Origin: Gibbula magus
Lineage: Eukaryota > Mollusca > Gastropoda > Trochida > Trochidae
Direction: 5' to 3'
Assembly (NCBI GenBank): GCA_936450465.1
Contig: OW388300.1
Coordinates: 16,443,266-16,507,265, forward strand
DNA: 64,000 nucleotides
Shown: positions 11,204 through 24,204 of the stretch, one piece after another
Position numbering within the stretch: the first letter of the stretch is position 1
Layout: every line of letters starts with the position of its first letter
Translations under genes and position numbers: made by a program
The notes under the pieces: model-generated
What the model was told of the DNA's origin: nothing
What the model saw: only the letters and a program-made list of their open reading frames with translations
Databases searched by the model: none

Positions 11204-14200
11204 GTGAGAGTTTTTGTAAATGATTTGTGACATAGGCCTACCAACTTGAATCCATCAACATTCTCATACTTAATTTCGACTGGCATTTTTATTTGCTACA
11301 CATTGAAATAAAGGATGAACTGTTACCAAATCTTGACTTTTTGTCCAAAATATAACAAATCTGCGGTAGTCCAGTCCAGTCCGGCGGCCTTCGAGAGATT
11401 CCGTACTCCAGTGAAAGAGATGAAATGACACCAGATCTTCAAGAGGTCTACTTTGTGTGCAGGTACTCACTTGACAGTGTAGAATCAAGGAAATTGATAG
11501 GATATCTTTCTTCAACACTTGTCAGCTAAATCAGATTTTTTTCCCCATATAAGGTATTGTCTTTTTTGCCTCAACACTTTGATAGAATTGCTCAAATATT
11601 CGTTCGTTTTCGTTTGCGTCATATATATAATATAGTTTTGTTTTTGAAATTTGTTTAAATATTAACACGTGTTCATATCTAAATTGACAAGTGTTCATTG
11701 TAATATTTATTTACAGTGCTTGTAGTAAATTTAGTATTGTTTACGTTTTAAAACATAATTTAGTTGTGCTTCTAATATCCAAACCCGCATGACCCATTAC
11801 ATGTGTGGCAAACGGTAAACGACATTCATTTTTAAAACTTTTTTCAAAGGGATCGCTTACACTCGTAAACAAACCATAGCTTAACAAAATTATGTCTGAT
11901 TGTGATTATGTTCCGTTAGTACACATATATGTCTATATTAAATGTATAGATTACCAACCAATACCTTATGGGGAAACTCTGATCAGGAGGAACGTTCTAT
12001 TTTCTGATTGGCTGAGAATTGAATTCCCCAATGTGGTTTCCACTTGGTTATCCTTTGTCGACAATTATAATACTCCATTTGGAAATTAATATAATTAGAT
12101 GCTTTTGATTTATAGTTCTTCTTTTATTCTGTATTTATTAATTATATATAGTAACATGCATTACGTTTATAATTATGTCAGATAAATTAAACTATGCGCA
12201 CAATGTATTATGTAGCCTAAGTATTGTTTCTTTTATATCTGAATTTACAATCTTAAAAATTATAAACATCCTTTTAGTATCAATATTAATAATCCTAATC
12301 AAAAATGAAAACAATGTTTTCGACTCTCAATTTATATATACTTCTTGAAATCGTGTGATCCCACATCTTGTCAATCGCTCATGATATATACTGCCATGAC
12401 GTTTTCGAGCACCTGCTGAGATCTGCACATCTGCCCACTTGTGTCGTCTGCCGCTCGTGTTTTGAATTTTGAATTGAGGTATTCGTCCCGTAATTACATG
12501 TGAATCAATAGCGAATACAATTTAATAATTGGAGGTAGGAAATAATGTCTTCTGCTTCTGGCACTTCTGGACTTGTCTGGTGATTTTATTTTTTCTTGAA
12601 GCTTCTAAAGGGAAGTAATAATAAACTGACTTCCGTTGCACGTCATTTCCGGAATGAAAGTTTTTCGTCTGCAATAAATTTTGATCTAATTTTTACAGTA
12701 AAGGTAGGATTTTTGTCATATATTATTACCAAAAGACCTTACAAATGTGTTACAGATACTTTATTTATTAATACACACTTTATTGGATGACGAATTAGAC
12801 GTTTCTGAGCTTGTGTTACAGTGTAGAAAATGTCATTTGCTCATCGTTTTCTCTGTTGACCGCCTCAGGTTATTGTTTGCATCGAATTTTTATCCGTTGT
12901 TTACACAGTGCTGTTAGTGAAATGCTTACGTTTATCACATTAAAAATCACATGGTATAAAAATATGAATCTCTTTGTATCCACGTGATAATTTTGGTAGC
13001 TATTGAAACAATAATTCTCAATATAGTGTTTGTTTTCGTTCTAATTACCGAAGTCCGCCATTTTGATTTGAAACAGACGATTTCCGAGACATCAGCATGG
13101 GTAATAGCTTGCTATTCGAAAAGTGTAATTTCTACAGTGCTGAAACTTTATTGATACCACTTTTAGTTATTGTTGATATTTATTCTTAAGTATTGATTCT
13201 TTGTGTTCTGTAGTTTGTGAGAAAATCGCAGTCAAAGCGGTGCGAGCAAAGTTGATGAATTTATCACATAATAATAACGTCTTCGTTTTATGTTGACTTC
13301 TAACGATGTTAGATAATTTATCGCCGTGGTAACTACAGTAATCGGATAACAGTAAAAATCCTTGTGAATATTCGGTTACAACCCTGAATTCGTAAAATGT
13401 GAATTAATCTGGAAATTTTTAGTTTTATATTTCAAATGATCGATCCTGGATAAATCGTCCAGATAACAAAAAAATAGAATTCATGATAAAAGTACTACTT
13501 TGCTGTTTCAAGGATTATTTCTTCATTACTGTATGTGGTATGACAATAAAAAATATATGGTCACATAGCCTAGTGATTTCCCCATCAGTGTGTGAAATTT
13601 TGCTTAGAATACTTGTTTACTTTTTGATCAATTTAAATTTTCGTAACGGTGTTGATTTTACGGCGCTTAAGCTAAAATTAATCCAGATGACAGTGGGTGT
13701 TAGCCTAAAACAATCCAGCAGGCTAAAGGTTAACAATCAACGTAAATATATGGTACAACACAAGGGATAGCTTAAATAGCAGTTCAGCATTTTCTGTTCG
13801 AAGAAGCGTCAAGAATTTAAATCAAGATGGCTGGTTATAGAAAATATAAGGCAGCTATTTTTTTCTTATTCTGCATATTTCGGACAGATAAGGAGTATAT
13901 GGTACTCATCTTCTTGAGAGTAAACACAAAATGAATATTTAGTGTTCATTTCGGTAACAGTTTTGCCAAAACGTGCTTCTTGAACTTTGAAGTTATGGGC
14001 GTTACATCTGAATTTAGTAAGCGCACACCTAAGTTATGATGATTTAATTTCAGAAAGATAACTTTCTGTATTAATACAATACTTACATTCTGTATAAAAA
14101 CGTACACAAGTTGATGACGTTATTTCATAACACCAGTCTGGCTGATATATAGCTTTGAATCTCTGCTTGATTACTTGGTCATATATATTTGTTTCACATT

Positions 14201-14398
14201 CATAGCGACCTTGTACATATGACAACAAAATGGTTCAGTTCCGATAGTGAAGAGTAGACACTTTGTAATCATACTATTGACATACATGGCAATTGCTAGA
14301 ATCTGACAGAACACTTATAAAGTTAAGAACTGCAATGAATAAATGAATGTCTAGATGATATTCAACATTAATTTGAATAGAGTATTATTTGGGTTTAC
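11204..14398. other. Non-coding stretch with two short, weak coding candidates
   Basis: The segment is largely AT-rich DNA. An ATG at 12,545 opens MSSASGTSGLV and reaches a possible donor, CTG then GTGATT, at 12,580. An ATG in good context (AAGATGGCT) at 13,827 gives a 35-codon ORF ending at 13,934 with a hydrophobic middle. Neither has a second exon or homology that I can show. A 95-codon ORF at 13,483-13,770 has no recognisable motif. Confidence 0.35.
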
Positions 14399-14557
14399 CG
14401 ACAGAAATGCAATATTCAGTTCTGAAGTTAAAATAGAAAGGACACGTCTCTCGTCAGCATGAAATGAGTCATCCTTTTCCATCAGTGTAGATCTATGTGT
14501 ATCATTGATGCTGCTACCATAACCTGTCTGTCGTTTTGCCGTAGGTCCGTTACTCAT
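14399..14557 (-). CDS. Candidate first coding exon, unknown protein
   Basis: On the minus strand an ATG at 14,557 opens 53 codons of non-repetitive, hydrophilic protein-like sequence (starts MSNGPTAKRQTGYG, later HADERRVLSILTSELN). It reaches a TCG then GTAAAC donor in phase 0. The composition (balanced charge, few of the I/L/Y codons typical of random AT-rich ORFs) is unlike the surrounding spurious ORFs. CCAAT motifs lie upstream. I do not recognise the family, and no in-frame second exon could be assigned downstream. Confidence 0.33.
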
Positions 14558-14700
14558 AGCAGGTTCCGGCCAATGTAACGTCGTGATTTGAACACTGATA
14601 ATGGTGCTTCATTCCTTTCATCCGGGTACTGCCTCGAAATGGAGTTCTTTCATTGGCTGGTTATGTATAGCCATCATGGAATCAGGGTTTGGTTGTACCA
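14558..14700 (-). promoter_or_regulatory. CCAAT-containing upstream region
   Basis: Upstream of the minus-strand candidate ATG, a CCAAT box in the matching orientation lies at 14,652-14,656. A second one in the opposite orientation lies at 14,570-14,574, next to an AACGTCGTG CRE-like site. This would fit a TATA-less promoter, but is only suggestive. Confidence 0.22.
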
Positions 14701-15381
14701 TAGCGGATACATATAAACTGAGGATGGACATGGGTGAGTGAGTTATTGGTCAACGCGATTTGGGTAATATTGCAGTCATTAGCAGGGAGACACAACCTGA
14801 GAACAAATCCCAAACACCACAAGGATTATAGTCAGTTTTATATTGATACTAACACAGACTCCTTACCCAACTTAATTACTCACATAACAAAGACAAGAAG
14901 TTACAAGGAACTATCTGATTAAAAGTTGAGAACGACCCAGACAATTCATAATTTCTCAGGAAAGAGAGAGGTTGATATGTCTATCTGGGACAGGTACTGG
15001 CAAGCTGTTAGTTATGTATCCGAGCACATAAAACTTCAATATAACGATTTTGACCTTGCATGATTAATAGCTATATTTTTTGTCACCTGCATATGTTAGA
15101 GTTATAGTAATGGTACTGATGCGAATATATTAAACACTCATTACGAGTCATGGCAGACATGGAATTATCATTATGTTATCATGTATGAAGTGTTATATGC
15201 AGACCATATACATATTAAATATGTTACAATAGAATAGCAACACCATCAAAATTATTTTAAAAATAATTTTATCAACTATTACTCATTCATGTTGACAATA
15301 TCATACATCTCACTATTCAGACGTTATTTAACCTGAATCAGACAGTGCTGATAAATTAGGTCTGACTGGCTTCGAATACTT

Positions 15382-15668
15382 TCGGTATGCAAACATTACT
15401 GCAATCTATCCACTATTACATAATCTGACCGATTTGACCTTTCAAAGATTTCGATAGTGACTGTAAACAAACGAATCAATATCTATGCATAACCACTTAT
15501 GTCTATATTGATTACTGGATTCATATATAATTATGTTACCATATGTATTTATTAATACGCTACTGTATATGTATATAGGAGCAGCCTTAAAATAAGCTCC
15601 TCTGAGCTTGTTGGCTAATCCTTCCATGGATGTACTGTTTTCTTTCATGAATAAAATATGTTTAAATC
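15382..15668 (+). mobile_element. 287-bp LINE-A-type 3' fragment with 7-bp target duplication
   Basis: AATACTT at 15,375-15,381 is repeated at 15,669-15,675. Copy 3 has the uninterrupted site GAATACTTATGATAAAT near 62,077. The insert ends with the tail used by several elements here: a GAGCAGCC stem region, GAGCTTGTTGGCTAATCC, then GAATAAAATATGTTTAAA. It is a 5'-truncated non-LTR retrotransposon or a SINE sharing its 3' end. No tRNA-like head is visible. Confidence 0.7.
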
Positions 15669-15675
15669 AATACTT

Positions 15676-18269
15676 ATGATATATATTGACATTTGGTATT
15701 CATAATAGGTTGGTCCTTCAATGTTGTGACTTGCTCAAAAGACTGCACATATACCAAAATAATTAGACACTTTCAAATATTGAACATCTGTCAGTTTCAC
15801 GTCACTGTTTACATAACAATTTATTGACAATCTGTCTCCGGACATGTTACTGTATATCAATCAAATAAAACCTATATGCATGACGGTAAGTAGTTAACAG
15901 ATATTGAAGGCACACATACCGTTCATTATACGTCACTGCACATTCATATGCATTTAAAATACAGGTCATCGATGATAACTCCTGAATTTGCAATCATTTA
16001 GGTATTGTTGATGATTCACGTTCACAAATGTTAAATATGAGAATGTAAACAACAACTAAATATTACTCCATGATTGTTACGCTGATGTGAGTTCTACAAT
16101 CCTAGCCTTTTAATTACAGAGGACTTCTCTGAATGACAATGTAACAACTGTAACTGTTGGCAAACAATTGAAATGATGTATTATGTGTTCATTTTGAAAC
16201 ATCACATAAGCTACTTGAGTTTAGGTATAAACTTTATGTTAGCACAATCAGCAAATTTATTAGTAATATCAAAATAACTATCAGTAGTATCAAAAATGTT
16301 TCCCTTCGTTATGTTTAATCAAATTGTAATTGTCATATGTACCCAATGCTGCCCTTTAATGTGAAGGGAAGTACAACAAATGCATAAAATGGCTTCAACA
16401 GACAAAACAAATAGTGATATTGTTTCTGCACACGTATATAATAATAATAAAAGTATGTGTATAACGCATCATCCACATCACTCAGGGACATGCTCTTAAC
16501 GCTAACATATATACAGTGATGGACATCAAGTCATTATTTGTTAACAGTGATATTTCATGGTTAATGTGAAAATTCACATTTTCGGTTTTCAAAATAAGTG
16601 TAAATCAAGTGTGCTAATGAAATATGTTAATTAAATTGATAATAAATATTAAAGAAAAAGTAACACATTATTGATTTCACCTTGTAAATCTAAGGTAAAC
16701 GTCTAGGAATATAATTGAAAATGTGCAATAATGAAGTTTATGAAAGAAACAATGTGCTGAATGTTTTATGTTTGCAGAAAAACAAACAGCTTACCATTCA
16801 AAAACATCTTATAATCTACTTAAAACTCTGGTTATTGATGACAAAAGTAACGGTGCATATGTATGTGTAGACCAGGAAAACACTATTCTGACAAAAAATC
16901 TGTGTTTGACAAGTGTCACTGATGTAACCAAAAAAGTAACCAAATAGAAATCCAGGCAAAGTCCTTCAATAAATATATTCATATACATGTAAGTTCAAAC
17001 GGTCAAGTTTCTACTGCTACACTCACTGCATTTACAAATACAGGTAATCAATGACTGAATTTGCCAACTTTGATGTATTGTTGATGATTCACTTTCATTC
17101 AAATGTTATTACTGAGCATTTAAACAGAAACAAAATATTAATGCATGACTGTTATGCTTTAGCGTAAAGCAATGTTTGACAAGACATAGTGTCACTAATT
17201 TAACAAAAAGGTAACCAACTGGAAAACAAGTCAAAGTCCTTCAATAAAGGTTCTCATAAGTTCAATCGGTTTAGTTTCCTGTTAACATTTTCTCCAAATT
17301 CACACATTAGGAAATGCAGATTGTCGCTTATAGTGTGCATGCAATACGAACTAATTTTGGTCAATGTTTAATTATATATTCACAACTGAATCTTGTTTGA
17401 TATTTTTTTCCAATTCATTGCCTTAGATAGAACTTTCTAATGCTAAATACGAGATTATTTATTGAGCAAGTTTCAAAACTAAATGTATGTACTACTTGCA
17501 GTAACATTAACGTGAGTCCTTCCTGAGATTGGGTTGAATAATATAAGCATTTAAAAAATGTTGTATTATACAGTTACAGATAATATGAGATCTGAAAGGT
17601 GCTGTAGCACGTTTTTGCATATCATGTTTTAAACAATGTGCTATTTATTATCAAAGTTTTATACAACATTTAGTTACTTTTGAGGTTAAAACAACTCATT
17701 AAACGACCTGATAAGCCGTATCCATCGAAAATCGTATTGGAAGAAAATGGTGCGATGTATAATGCGACAGTGGTGTGGAACTCTCCAGTGTAAGAGCTAG
17801 ATATGTAGGCCTCATGAGAATTTGAGAGTTCAAACGACAAAATGGTTGACCATTCACCTTAAAAAGACTGAACCATGTACATTCGCTTTGGAACTCATGT
17901 TATTGATCGAGGAGTACTATTCTGCCATTATTTACTTTTTCGTGTGAGCACTTTATTACAACGCCTTTAAACTCTAGGTTTATTAACAATTATATACATT
18001 TGTATAATGATGATATGCAGGTGACCATGGTCTTATATTGAATATTTTCAATTTTAAGATTCCAATTTAATAAAGCTTTTGGCTGTGTAGCTCATTAGGA
18101 TTTAGTTATCAGTGGGATAACAAATATACAATTCATAATCAATATTGGCTAAAGATTGTGACGCTTTAGTTCTTGAAAAGAAAACGAAAATAGGAAAAAA
18201 GGTTTCAGTCCTTTTGGACCCTGTAGGGTGATTGGTGATGAAATCTACAATTCATAATCCCAATCTGCC
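15676..18269. other. Copy 1 non-coding sequence with internal duplications
   Basis: No ORF of interest is seen. Relative to copies 2 and 3 this part contains an extra diverged duplication: segments near 16,905-16,985 and 17,175-17,265 share GTTTGACAAG, AGTGTCACT, GTAACCAA and AGTCCTTCAATAAA. A tract at about 17,597, AAGGTGCTGTAGCACGTTTTT, resembles the terminus of the GCAGTAGCACG MITE family and may mark another old member. Confidence 0.5.
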
Positions 18270-18281
18270 AAGTCCAACATG
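18270..18281 (+). repeat. 12-bp target-site duplication of LINE-A insertion
   Basis: AAGTCCAACATG occurs here and again at 20,493-20,504, exactly bracketing the retrotransposon. Copies 2 and 3 carry a single related site, AATTCCAACACG, near 49,566 and 63,626, confirming that the element inserted after duplication. Confidence 0.85.
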
Positions 18282-20492
18282 GTTTAAACATATTTATTCA
18301 CATTAATTTTACATGAATTAGGACAGGCAAACAAGCCAAAGGCTTATCTAAATGCCTGTCCTCATCAGAATACAAGAACATGTTTGCGAATGATAAATAA
18401 TATTATACATAGCATACATCAAAGCACATTCCATACATATATTGCAATGTCTTATATTGAATTGTTATTTCACACATTTGAAAGACGTATCATTTAATGT
18501 TTACCAAATCTGCCGGTTTGTTCAATGTAGCAATGAATAGATTCTAATAACTTAAAATTGTCTTGGATTGATTGTGACGGATTTCCAAACAGGATAGATT
18601 TAATGTCATATCCACTGTTGTAGAAGTACGTATTATTTCGAAGAGTCGTGAAATTTTTGCAAATAAAAAAGAAGTGCTCAGGGTCTTCGTAAAAGTGACC
18701 GCATGAACATCCAGGGGTTGGAGAAATGTGTCTTTGAAATTTATGGGAATTAAGATCTGAGCATTGGAGTCTCAGACGGCTATGGCAAATTTGAGAAATT
18801 CTAGAGCCTTGATTTAAGTCAAAATAAATGTTACTTTGCTTGGAGAAAAAGGTCTTGAAGGAAATGATGTTATTTGCATATCTCCTTACAGGCGGAATAG
18901 AATTCCAATCTACAATAGTTCTGGGTATGAAAGTTTTCATGTATTGGGATGTCCGACAATTCAAAGTTTTCCGTTTACTTTTATCTCTGAAATCACGATT
19001 TGTTGTTTCGCCTAAAGTGGGTGGCACAAGATCACTAAGATAAGTCGGAGTCAAGTTGTTGACCATTTTATAAAATAGTGAAAGCCGTTGCTGATGGCGT
19101 CTCTCCGATAGCGGTAAAACTTTTGTTTCATCATATAATTTGTTGTGACTTGTGCCACGAACCGCACCGCATATCGTACGTAACGCATCAAGGTGTAACT
19201 TTTCTAATAATAAAGCCTGCTTCTGAGTGCAGTTGTCCCAAATGACCGAACAGTAGTCAAACTGAGGCAAAATAAACTGTCTATACATAGTTTCTAGCGT
19301 TTTTCTAGTAAGTTTATATTTTAGGCTTCTAAAACAATTTATCATTGGTGATACTTTCCTAACAATCTCATAAATATGCTCATGCCAATTACAGTTAGTT
19401 TGCATAGTCAAACCTAAATGTTTGTGGCCATTAACTTCTTTAATGACTGTATCTTTCATGGTCAAATCTGGATGAGACTCGTTATTCCGTTTACGGGAAA
19501 ATATCATTGACTCGGTCTTGTTTGGATTGAAAGAAACTTGCCAGGATTCAGCCCAGTCACTTATTGTTTTGAGATCGGTATTCAAAATGTGGGCAGCTTC
19601 ATCTGGATTATCAACGATAATGTAAAGTGAAGTGTCGTCTGCGAAAAGTCGAATATGGCTCTTGACGTCGTTTACAATGTCATTAATATAGACTATAAAT
19701 AAAAGAGGACCGAGTACCGATCCCTGGGGTACCCCGGCAGAGACGTATTTTGGATCGGACTTACATCCATTTATTAAGACTCGCTGCATTCGATTTTCTA
19801 AATAACTCCGAAACCAATTCAATAATTTCCCACGTATTCCGTACGATTCAAGTTTACAAATGAGGCCTTTGTGCCATACCTTATCGAACGCTTTACTAAC
19901 ATCGCAGAAGACTGCACGAACTTCTTTACCATTATCGAGTGCTTTACTTATTGAGTCATATAAATAAACGAGTTGGTTGACCGTCGAATCACCTGGCATG
20001 AATCCAGATTGGAGATTAGATAACAATTTATTATCAATTAAGAAATTGAATACATGTTTGAATATACATTTTTCGAAAACTTTCGCAATGCAGCTAGTCA
20101 ATGCTACAGGTCGATAATTAGCACACTCATTTTTGTTACCTTTTTTATGAATAGGAACAACATATGATTCTTTCCACATAGATGGGAACCGACATTCGTT
20201 TAGGGAATCGTTAAATAGTTTTACAAGGGGAGAAGATAGATGTGATGCACAAAGTTTTAAAACACGATTACCGATACCATCCGGGCCACACGATTTGGAA
20301 ATATCAAGTGATAAGAGAATATCCTTCACTTCATTTTCTCTGAGAATTATTGCAGATAATGATTGTTTATAAAGGTAAACATCAGGTGTTGAACGGTTTG
20401 GTTCTAATACAGTGGCTTGCTCCACAAAGTAGTTATTCAGTACATTAGCTATATCTTGATTATCATCATAAACGACGTTGTCTTTTATTTAT
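18282..20492 (-). mobile_element. LINE-A, 5'-truncated CR1/Jockey-type retrotransposon
   Basis: The element reads on the minus strand from 20,492 to its 3' end at 18,282. The ORF is open right up to the 5' junction, so the element is 5'-truncated (the endonuclease region is absent), as expected of incomplete target-primed reverse transcription. The 3' UTR holds a hairpin (GGACAGGC and GCCTGTCC around an AGCC..GGCT core) and ends GAATAAATATGTTTAAACC, with no poly(A). A 12-bp target duplication flanks it. The intact frame and the empty sites in the two paralogous copies indicate a relatively recent insertion. Confidence 0.88.
18494..20491 (-). CDS. LINE reverse transcriptase, N-terminally truncated
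   Basis: About 665 codons are open from the truncated 5' junction to a stop at 18,494. The protein would copy its own RNA at a nicked target site. Numbering from a GTG at 20,425, motifs in order are CGPDGI (~46), NYRPVALTS (~103), SGFMPGDSTVNQL (~140), the catalytic FCDVSKAFDKVW (~173), AGVPQGSVLGPLLF (~230), the catalytic FADDTSLY (~261), and a C-terminal Cys/His cluster, GCSCGHFYEDPEHFFFIC. These are the RT fingers, palm and C-terminal region of CR1/Jockey-superfamily LINEs. The upstream apurinic endonuclease and any ORF1 are missing, so this copy is not autonomous. No frame damage is seen. Confidence 0.9.
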
Positions 20493-20504
20493 AAGTCCAA
20501 CATG

Positions 20505-23244
20505 AAAACCACTGTAACATATTAAGCATAATTGAAGATAAATATTGCAGTAATATAGTATGAGTACACTTGGTGTTACCTAAATGATTTATCTTATCAA
20601 TCTTATCTAATATACCATGGGTTAGAATCTATCAATTTAACCTCGAGAGTCCAAAATATGAGACTGCTTTTATTTGAATTGATTGACACAATATCTTATG
20701 TTGCAAGGCTCATTACTTTATCGATCAATCAATTAAATCAACAACACGTAAAACAGTTAATTTAACCATCAATCACACTTGGCATTTGACATTATCAATG
20801 CTCCAGCTATTTTAGAAAAACATATTATGGATCATTAATTGTATTATTCACAATCATCGAGCACCTGCAATCTCATGGGGTATAACTTTGTTACAATGTA
20901 CTAGAAAGAGTCATAATGGAATGTAATCCCAATACTGTTTTGGGATTTTAAAATGTTATACATTATATGTACTATCAAAAGAAAGTAAACATCTTAGTTT
21001 TATAATATGTATGATTTTCAACGAATAGTTGTGGATGTCGTACTCTAAAACCGAAAAATGTAGGTATTTCGTTTTTAGTCAAATAATTCTTCTACATCGT
21101 ATTTAATTTTTTTTTAAAATTCAAATTTTAAATTTCAAATTTGAAAAAAGATTAAACATGAATGTTGATAAATGACAACTGTTCATCGACATATAATATA
21201 TATTCTTTGTACAAATCAATAAATGTGCCTTATTCTGTAAACATTTACAACATTTAAAACAGGGCTCGAGTAATGTTGATGCATATTTCATTTCTTATAC
21301 CTGTCTACATTGAACAAAGATATTTAACTAAAAAATAACCAATAACCATTTAATTCAATCAAACAACTGCACATAAGTGGTGTTGTATTGTGCCGTAATC
21401 AAATGAATCTCATTTCTTTTAAAATAATGAATACTTTTAGCACATAAAAGAATTATATGTAGATCCACATCAAATAGATATATTAACTTGTAAGCAATGT
21501 CTACATTTCTGATGCGTATCAATACACTATTGCTATACATATGTTTGAAACAATCAACACATATCAGATAACAAATATGCAGTCTAAGTGTGTTATGACT
21601 TTGCAAGAAATGCAGTATTTGAAATTACTAAACACAAAGTATTGAGGTCATAATGGTCAACGGTTTAGACGTCAGAAAAAAATAATTAAACCATCCCAGT
21701 GACAAAGGTATGATATTACCATAAGGAGTTGGGACATATGAATGTATTTAAAATAGATTTCACTCGCTAAAGTTGGTAAAAAGGTATGTGTTTAGCAACG
21801 TTTATCAACAAACCAAAGGGGGAAATCAAAATAGTTTTTATTTCTTAACCGATTGCAATGCATACTTCCTATACTTTATTTTTTAAATACGTTGTTTGTT
21901 TTAATCTTGGTCTTTCATTCATCTGATTCTATAAATTCCATTCTTGTGCAATGAGAGAAAACAGTATTAAACACTGAACATTTAAATCTAAAATCCTTTT
22001 GAAAAAATATCAATAAAATCTTCAACAGGGAAAAACTACAGTACACAGTCTGGTCAGTCCTCTCGATCTTTGCAACAGCATCAACCAGTTTATTGATTTT
22101 GTTTTCCTGTTTGATGCTGCAATTATAAGTTAAATATAATTATATTCGATAATAGTTAATAAAGAATTACAACATGCGACGAATACAGGAGAAGATATAA
22201 TCAATAAAGTCGTCATCTCTTTTAAATTGCTATAGTTGGTTAGGGATATACATACATTTTTTTATTTATCAAAATTGACAGCATACGTGTCATGAAGATC
22301 CCAACAATCCAAACTTTGTCTATTATAGGTTAAGATAACGGCAAACCTTCCTGGAAGTTACGTTGTTGATGTACTATAACATTAACAAATCAGATACATC
22401 ACATATTAATCACATGGAAGTAATAACTCAATCTTCATCCACGACCTCCTGAGTATAGGTACTGATCGTAAACGATCCTATCCACTTGTGCAAGAATCTT
22501 CATGTCACTCCATTCAACGGATGTGATGTATAACCTTGCTTGAATTAAGGAAATATCTTGTTTACAATCGTTTTAAAGTAATCAAAGATGACATCAATTG
22601 GATGACTGTTCTAGTTTCATGCAAATTGTATAAACCATCGCATTCTTCGTTTATGATCCTGAGCGTTTGGTCTCATTGGTATCACACACAATTTTATATG
22701 GTGTAAATATAATTCTCTCGAGGATTAACTGAGATTGCCGAGATGGTGATTGTGAGCGACTGGAAACCCTGGTCAGATTAAATGTGTCCCTGACCTATGA
22801 GATTAAATCATAGATTCCTCTGGAGACGTAATAAAACCATTTTATGAACACAGTGTCGTATCACAGTTTCAGCCCCAAGAGCATGGAATTGTATATCCTT
22901 ACACAGTTGTAAAACCAAACAGTTAATGTTACCAACATATTGAGCAATCTCTACAAAGTCAAGTCAGTTTCAGCTTTAATATTCTCTGAACCACAACACA
23001 CTTGATTATGCTCAGGAAATTGTTCCCTCTGTTCAAAAGTAACCGTCGGATATCATGACTTTATCATTCGACTACATCAACAGTAACTAATACACACTAA
23101 TAAACCAACGAGAACAATGAACCCAACATAACATGTACCTGTGTTGCCAGACATTGCCACACTATAACAAAGTGAAATGGTAAATCAATGGCAATGGTAC
23201 ATCAGTCTACAGAGAGGAGACTTAGTCCTCCTACCAGAGTTTCA
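20505..23244. other. Copy 1 non-coding sequence
   Basis: It is collinear with 49,600-51,850 of copy 2 except that 21,755-22,375 has no counterpart there, where a MITE stands instead. A short minus-strand ORF (21,355-21,606) has a similar frame in copy 2 (50,473-50,691). Its sequence (LHICYLICVDCFKH) drifts at the ends and lacks recognisable features, so I do not call it a gene. Confidence 0.5.
22613..22866. other. Unusually conserved block between copies 1 and 2
   Basis: Positions 22,613-22,698 are identical to 51,245-51,330 over 86 bp, and the next ~170 bp differ at only about 16 positions. The sequences on either side differ far more. No ORF is conserved through it. It could be a constrained non-coding element, an unrecognised exon or a gene-conversion tract. 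Confidence 0.5.
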
Positions 23245-23575
23245 AAAACTTTTTTTTCAAATTTCCCATTTATAATGATATTTTATCTCATTTATATCTA
23301 CTTTAGAGGCTAAAACATACACATACCAATTTTTCGTAGTGGTAAAACATTGTTGCTCATAAAGCAACAGTTGCATGGCAGCCATTTTATTGTGAACACA
23401 TTTTATTGTTTCGAATGAAAAAAATCAATTCCCATGGCTTTACGGAACAATATACATTCATTTTTAACTTGATTTTCCGAAAAGGGAATGGTGTTTTACT
23501 ATTGGTGACATTATTTTTCCAATACTTTTCATCGATTTATTTTATTATTATTTTATTAAACGTGCTACTGCCCCT
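23245..23575 (+). mobile_element. MITE-like repeat, right half (GCAGTAGCACG family)
   Basis: This segment aligns with 3,700-4,010 and supplies the right terminus, AAACGTGCTACTGCCCCT, the inverse of the left terminus at 3,681. The left end is missing. It is absent from the corresponding place in copy 2 (about 51,860), so it inserted, or was lost there, after duplication. Confidence 0.6.
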
Positions 23576-24204
23576 ATAAAGTTAATCTTTGATATTATAT
23601 AGATCTACATCTCAGTTTGTGACGAGTCTACCACACGTGACTTTACGATTTCGAAGCTTAACTAGACATACATCAGCAAAAGTATATTCATGAACTTATA
23701 CTGGTCTATTTTAGTATAGTATTGTTTTCTTGCTATAACTAGAATGTTTTCTCTCGGGTATTTTTCAGGAAATCTGTCAATGCACTTCTCCTGAAGACTA
23801 TGACCGTGATTTGACAGTATCGTAAATTTTTATTTTTTTTTGCAAGGGATATAGGCGCACTGTGCTTGTTGTTTCCGTAATGGTGTGATGTTAAAGTCCA
23901 AACATGTTGGAATTTGTCATGTGTATGACCATAACAATAAAAAGTATGAGATAATTAGGACATCAAAGAATAATACATGTATGATATCTCAGATATCTCA
24001 TTGATGAATACATACCTCTTTTAAATGAAAGTCGATGATAGTTTTGAGGGTAAATTGATATTTACAGAGGCCTGTTGTAACAACTGTGATTACCAAATAG
24101 AAATCATCACGAGAGTTGAAACAAGACATGATGAACCTCCTCCTTGGACACGATAACTTTGTTATCTAAAGCTGGTAATGAATTGTATTGCTATCAAAGA
24201 GTGA
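23576..24204. other. Non-coding stretch
   Basis: No gene is recognised. Copy 2 lacks clear homology to this part, having different sequence between about 51,900 and 53,190. Confidence 0.4.

Noticed and set aside
14087..14209. Possible second exon of the minus-strand candidate gene (GRYECETNIYDQ..., with a GTAAGTATT donor)
   Set aside because: Joining it to the 14,399-14,557 exon, which ends in phase 0, would read into a stop after 12 codons. The acceptor also lacks a good pyrimidine tract.
21355..21606. Minus-strand ORF shared by copies 1 and 2 (LHICYLICVDCFKH)
   Set aside because: The open frame is explained by DNA-level homology. Ends differ, no motif is recognisable and the surrounding sequence is equally conserved.
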